Part shown: positions 62,789-64,000 of the stretch, piece after piece
Position numbering within the stretch: position 1 is the first letter of the stretch
Layout: each line of letters opens with the position of its first letter
Assembly: GCA_934644965.1 (NCBI GenBank)
Contig: CAKUDG010000017.1
Coordinates: forward strand, 1 to 64,000
Length of the DNA: 64,000 nucleotides
From: an uncultured Victivallales bacterium
GTDB lineage: Bacteria > Verrucomicrobiota > Lentisphaeria > Victivallales > UBA1829
Reading direction: 5' to 3'
Position numbers and translations under genes: made by a program
The notes under the pieces: generated by a model
Seen by the model: only the letters and a program-made list of their open reading frames with translations
The model's database searches: none
What the model was told of the DNA's origin: nothing

Positions 62789-63709
62789 CTACAAACGAAC
62801 AGACCCCGTCAGTTCCGAGACGGATGCAATGGAGTGATCGTCCATCCACCGCTCCAGCCCTTCAATGACTTTCAGCGGAGCCGCCGGATCCGCAAAGATG
62901 GCAGTGCCGACCGCCACCGCGGAAGCGCCTGCAATCAGGAATTCCACCGCATCCTCCGCCGTCATGATCCCCCCCATGCCGATGACGGGAATCTTCACCG
63001 CGCGAGAGGCTTCATAAACCATCCGTACGGCAATCGGCTTGATCGCGGGACCGCTCAATCCGCCGGTGACATTCGCAATCTTCGGACGGCGCGTCTCAAT
63101 GTCGATGGCCATTCCCGGGATCGTATTGATCAGCGAGATCATGTCTGAACCTGCGTCCTCCGCCGCGCGGGCGAAGTCGGCGATCCGCGTGACGTTCGGG
63201 CTGAGTTTTGTGATCAGGGGAAGATCCGTGGCCTTCCGGACGGCGGAAATCACACGAGTCATGCTTTCCGTATCGGTCCCGAAAGAAGCGCCGCCCTCCT
63301 TCACGTTGGGGCAGGAGACATTGATTTCAATGGCGGAAATACCCGTTTTTTCCTCGTCCAGACGGTGCGCGACAAGGGCGTAGTCCTCGACTTTCTTCCC
63401 CCAGATGTTGACGATGACAGTGGCGGAAACCTTTCTCAGCCAAGGCAGATAATGTTCATCATGAAGGAATTTTTCCACTCCGGGCCCCTGGAGCCCGATT
63501 GCATTCAGCATTCCGGAAGTCACCTCCGCGGTCCGCGGCGGCGGGTTCCCGTGGACCGGCAGCGGCGCAATCCCTTTGACCACAACCGCGCCCAGACGGG
63601 ACAACGGGAAAAATTCCGCATATTCCGCTCCATACCCGAATGTCCCTGAAGCCGTCATGACCGGGTTCTTCAAAAGCAGCGGGCCCAGTTTCACGCTCAG
63701 ATCAGCCAT
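62789..63709 (-). CDS. pyrD: Dihydroorotate dehydrogenase (NAD+), catalytic subunit
   Basis: 306 aa, class 1B. FMN-binding TIM barrel with NPVMTASGTFGYGAEYAEFF, catalytic Cys in EINVSCPNVKEGGASFG, TKLSPNVTRIADFARAAEDA and GMGGIMTAEDAVEFLIAGAS. It oxidises dihydroorotate to orotate in pyrimidine synthesis and passes electrons to PyrK. The gene overlaps pyrK by 8 bases. Confidence 0.97.
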   Translation of the reverse strand: MADLSVKLGPLLLKNPVMTASGTFGYGAEYAEFFPLSRLGAVVVKGIAPLPVHGNPPPRTAEVTSGMLNAIGLQGPGVEKFLHDEHYLPWLRKVSATVIVNIWGKKVEDYALVAHRLDEEKTGISAIEINVSCPNVKEGGASFGTDTESMTRVISAVRKATDLPLITKLSPNVTRIADFARAAEDAGSDMISLINTIPGMAIDIETRRPKIANVTGGLSGPAIKPIAVRMVYEASRAVKIPVIGMGGIMTAEDAVEFLIAGASAVAVGTAIFADPAAPLKVIEGLERWMDDHSIASVSELTGSVRL

Positions 63710-64000
63710 AATACAATTCCTCCGCAGAATAGACGGGTCCTTCCTTGCAGCTGCGCGAATAGCGCCATTTGTCCGAGGAGGAATCGTCCTTCACTTTGAC
63801 CACGCAGGCGAAACAGGCCCCCACTCCACAGCACATGTGCTGATCCAGGCTCAGTTCCGTCCTCAGCCCTGATTTCAGGGTCAGGGGACCCAGGGCATAC
63901 AGCATCGGCGCGGGACCGCAGGCGTAGCAGAATGCCGTCGCGGCTTCGGGGAGAAGGGACAGGGCCTCGGGGAGAAGTTCCGTCACCAGACCCTGTCGAC
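63702..64000 (-). CDS. pyrK: Dihydroorotate dehydrogenase electron-transfer subunit, 3' part
   Basis: Only the C-terminal 99 or so residues are inside the window; the frame runs off the right edge (upstream codons read RQGLVTELL). Visible are the NAD-domain end CYACGPAPMLYALGPL and the 2Fe-2S ligands in HMCCGVGACFACVVK plus a final Cys in SRSCKEGPVY. It carries electrons from PyrD to NAD+ through FAD and the cluster. Confidence 0.95.
   Translation of the reverse strand, partial: RQGLVTELLPEALSLLPEAATAFCYACGPAPMLYALGPLTLKSGLRTELSLDQHMCCGVGACFACVVKVKDDSSSDKWRYSRSCKEGPVYSAEELYYG

Overview
The window looks like chromosome from a Lentisphaerota-type bacterium (PVC superphylum, Victivallales-like). 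This is an inference from gene content. It carries an H-X9-DG prepilin-type protein behind a GntR-type regulator, pseudopilins whose -1 residue is usually Arg instead of Gly, a GH109-type glycosidase, and outer-membrane biogenesis genes of a diderm beside Asp23/AmaP proteins. No ribosomal RNA, prophage, transposase or CRISPR array was seen. One tRNA (Glu, UUC) is present.

Layout. 0.2-4.2 kb (-): aroQ, accB, accC, two Asp23 proteins and an AmaP-like protein, from a strong promoter just before aroQ to a terminator near base 100. 4.9-8.0 kb (+): family 4 uracil-DNA glycosylase and a large unrecognised protein. 8.4-13.6 kb (-): a QueD-like protein, a Fur-family regulator, EpmA, elongation factor P, an LptE-like lipoprotein and a BamD-like TPR protein. 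13.8-15.0 kb (+): a glycosyltransferase followed by a structured repeat. 15.2-18.4 kb: a split transketolase (-) divergent from a ROK regulator (+). 18.6-22.2 kb: LOG protein, GntR/sensor regulator with a prepilin-type protein, a second copy of the structured repeat with a tandem 108-bp hairpin array, and a secreted 20-residue-repeat protein. 22.5-28.5 kb: tRNA-Glu, O-acetyltransferase, isochorismatase-like hydrolase, GH109-like oxidoreductase/glycosidase, a PurF homologue without the usual nucleophile Cys, and a small membrane protein, all on (-).

28.8-31.2 kb (+): pnp with its own promoter and structured leader. 32.1-38.2 kb: a LysR regulator (-) divergent from a tightly packed six-gene operon (+) of mostly exported redox or hydrolytic proteins (carboxymuconolactone decarboxylase/cupin, a small helical protein, flavodoxin, esterase-monooxygenase fusion, Tat-dependent FMN reductase, DUF362 protein). 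38.4-43.5 kb (-): two overlapping BatA/VWA membrane proteins. 44.1-56.9 kb (+): a complete-looking type II secretion / pseudopilus operon (GspL/M/C-like, D, E, F, G, H, I, J, K). 57.4-58.2 kb (-): a secreted protein. 58.5-61.2 kb (+): rpsP-KH-trmD-rplS-rnhB without rimM. 61.3-64 kb: XRE-cupin regulator, MarC-family protein, and pyrD with the 3' end of pyrK.

The most unusual material is non-coding. A 96-nt element with three hairpins occurs twice, and every one of its eight differences lies outside the stems. Each copy is followed by a conserved-stem, variable-loop terminator hairpin. Long antisense reading frames are abundant because of base composition and were left out.
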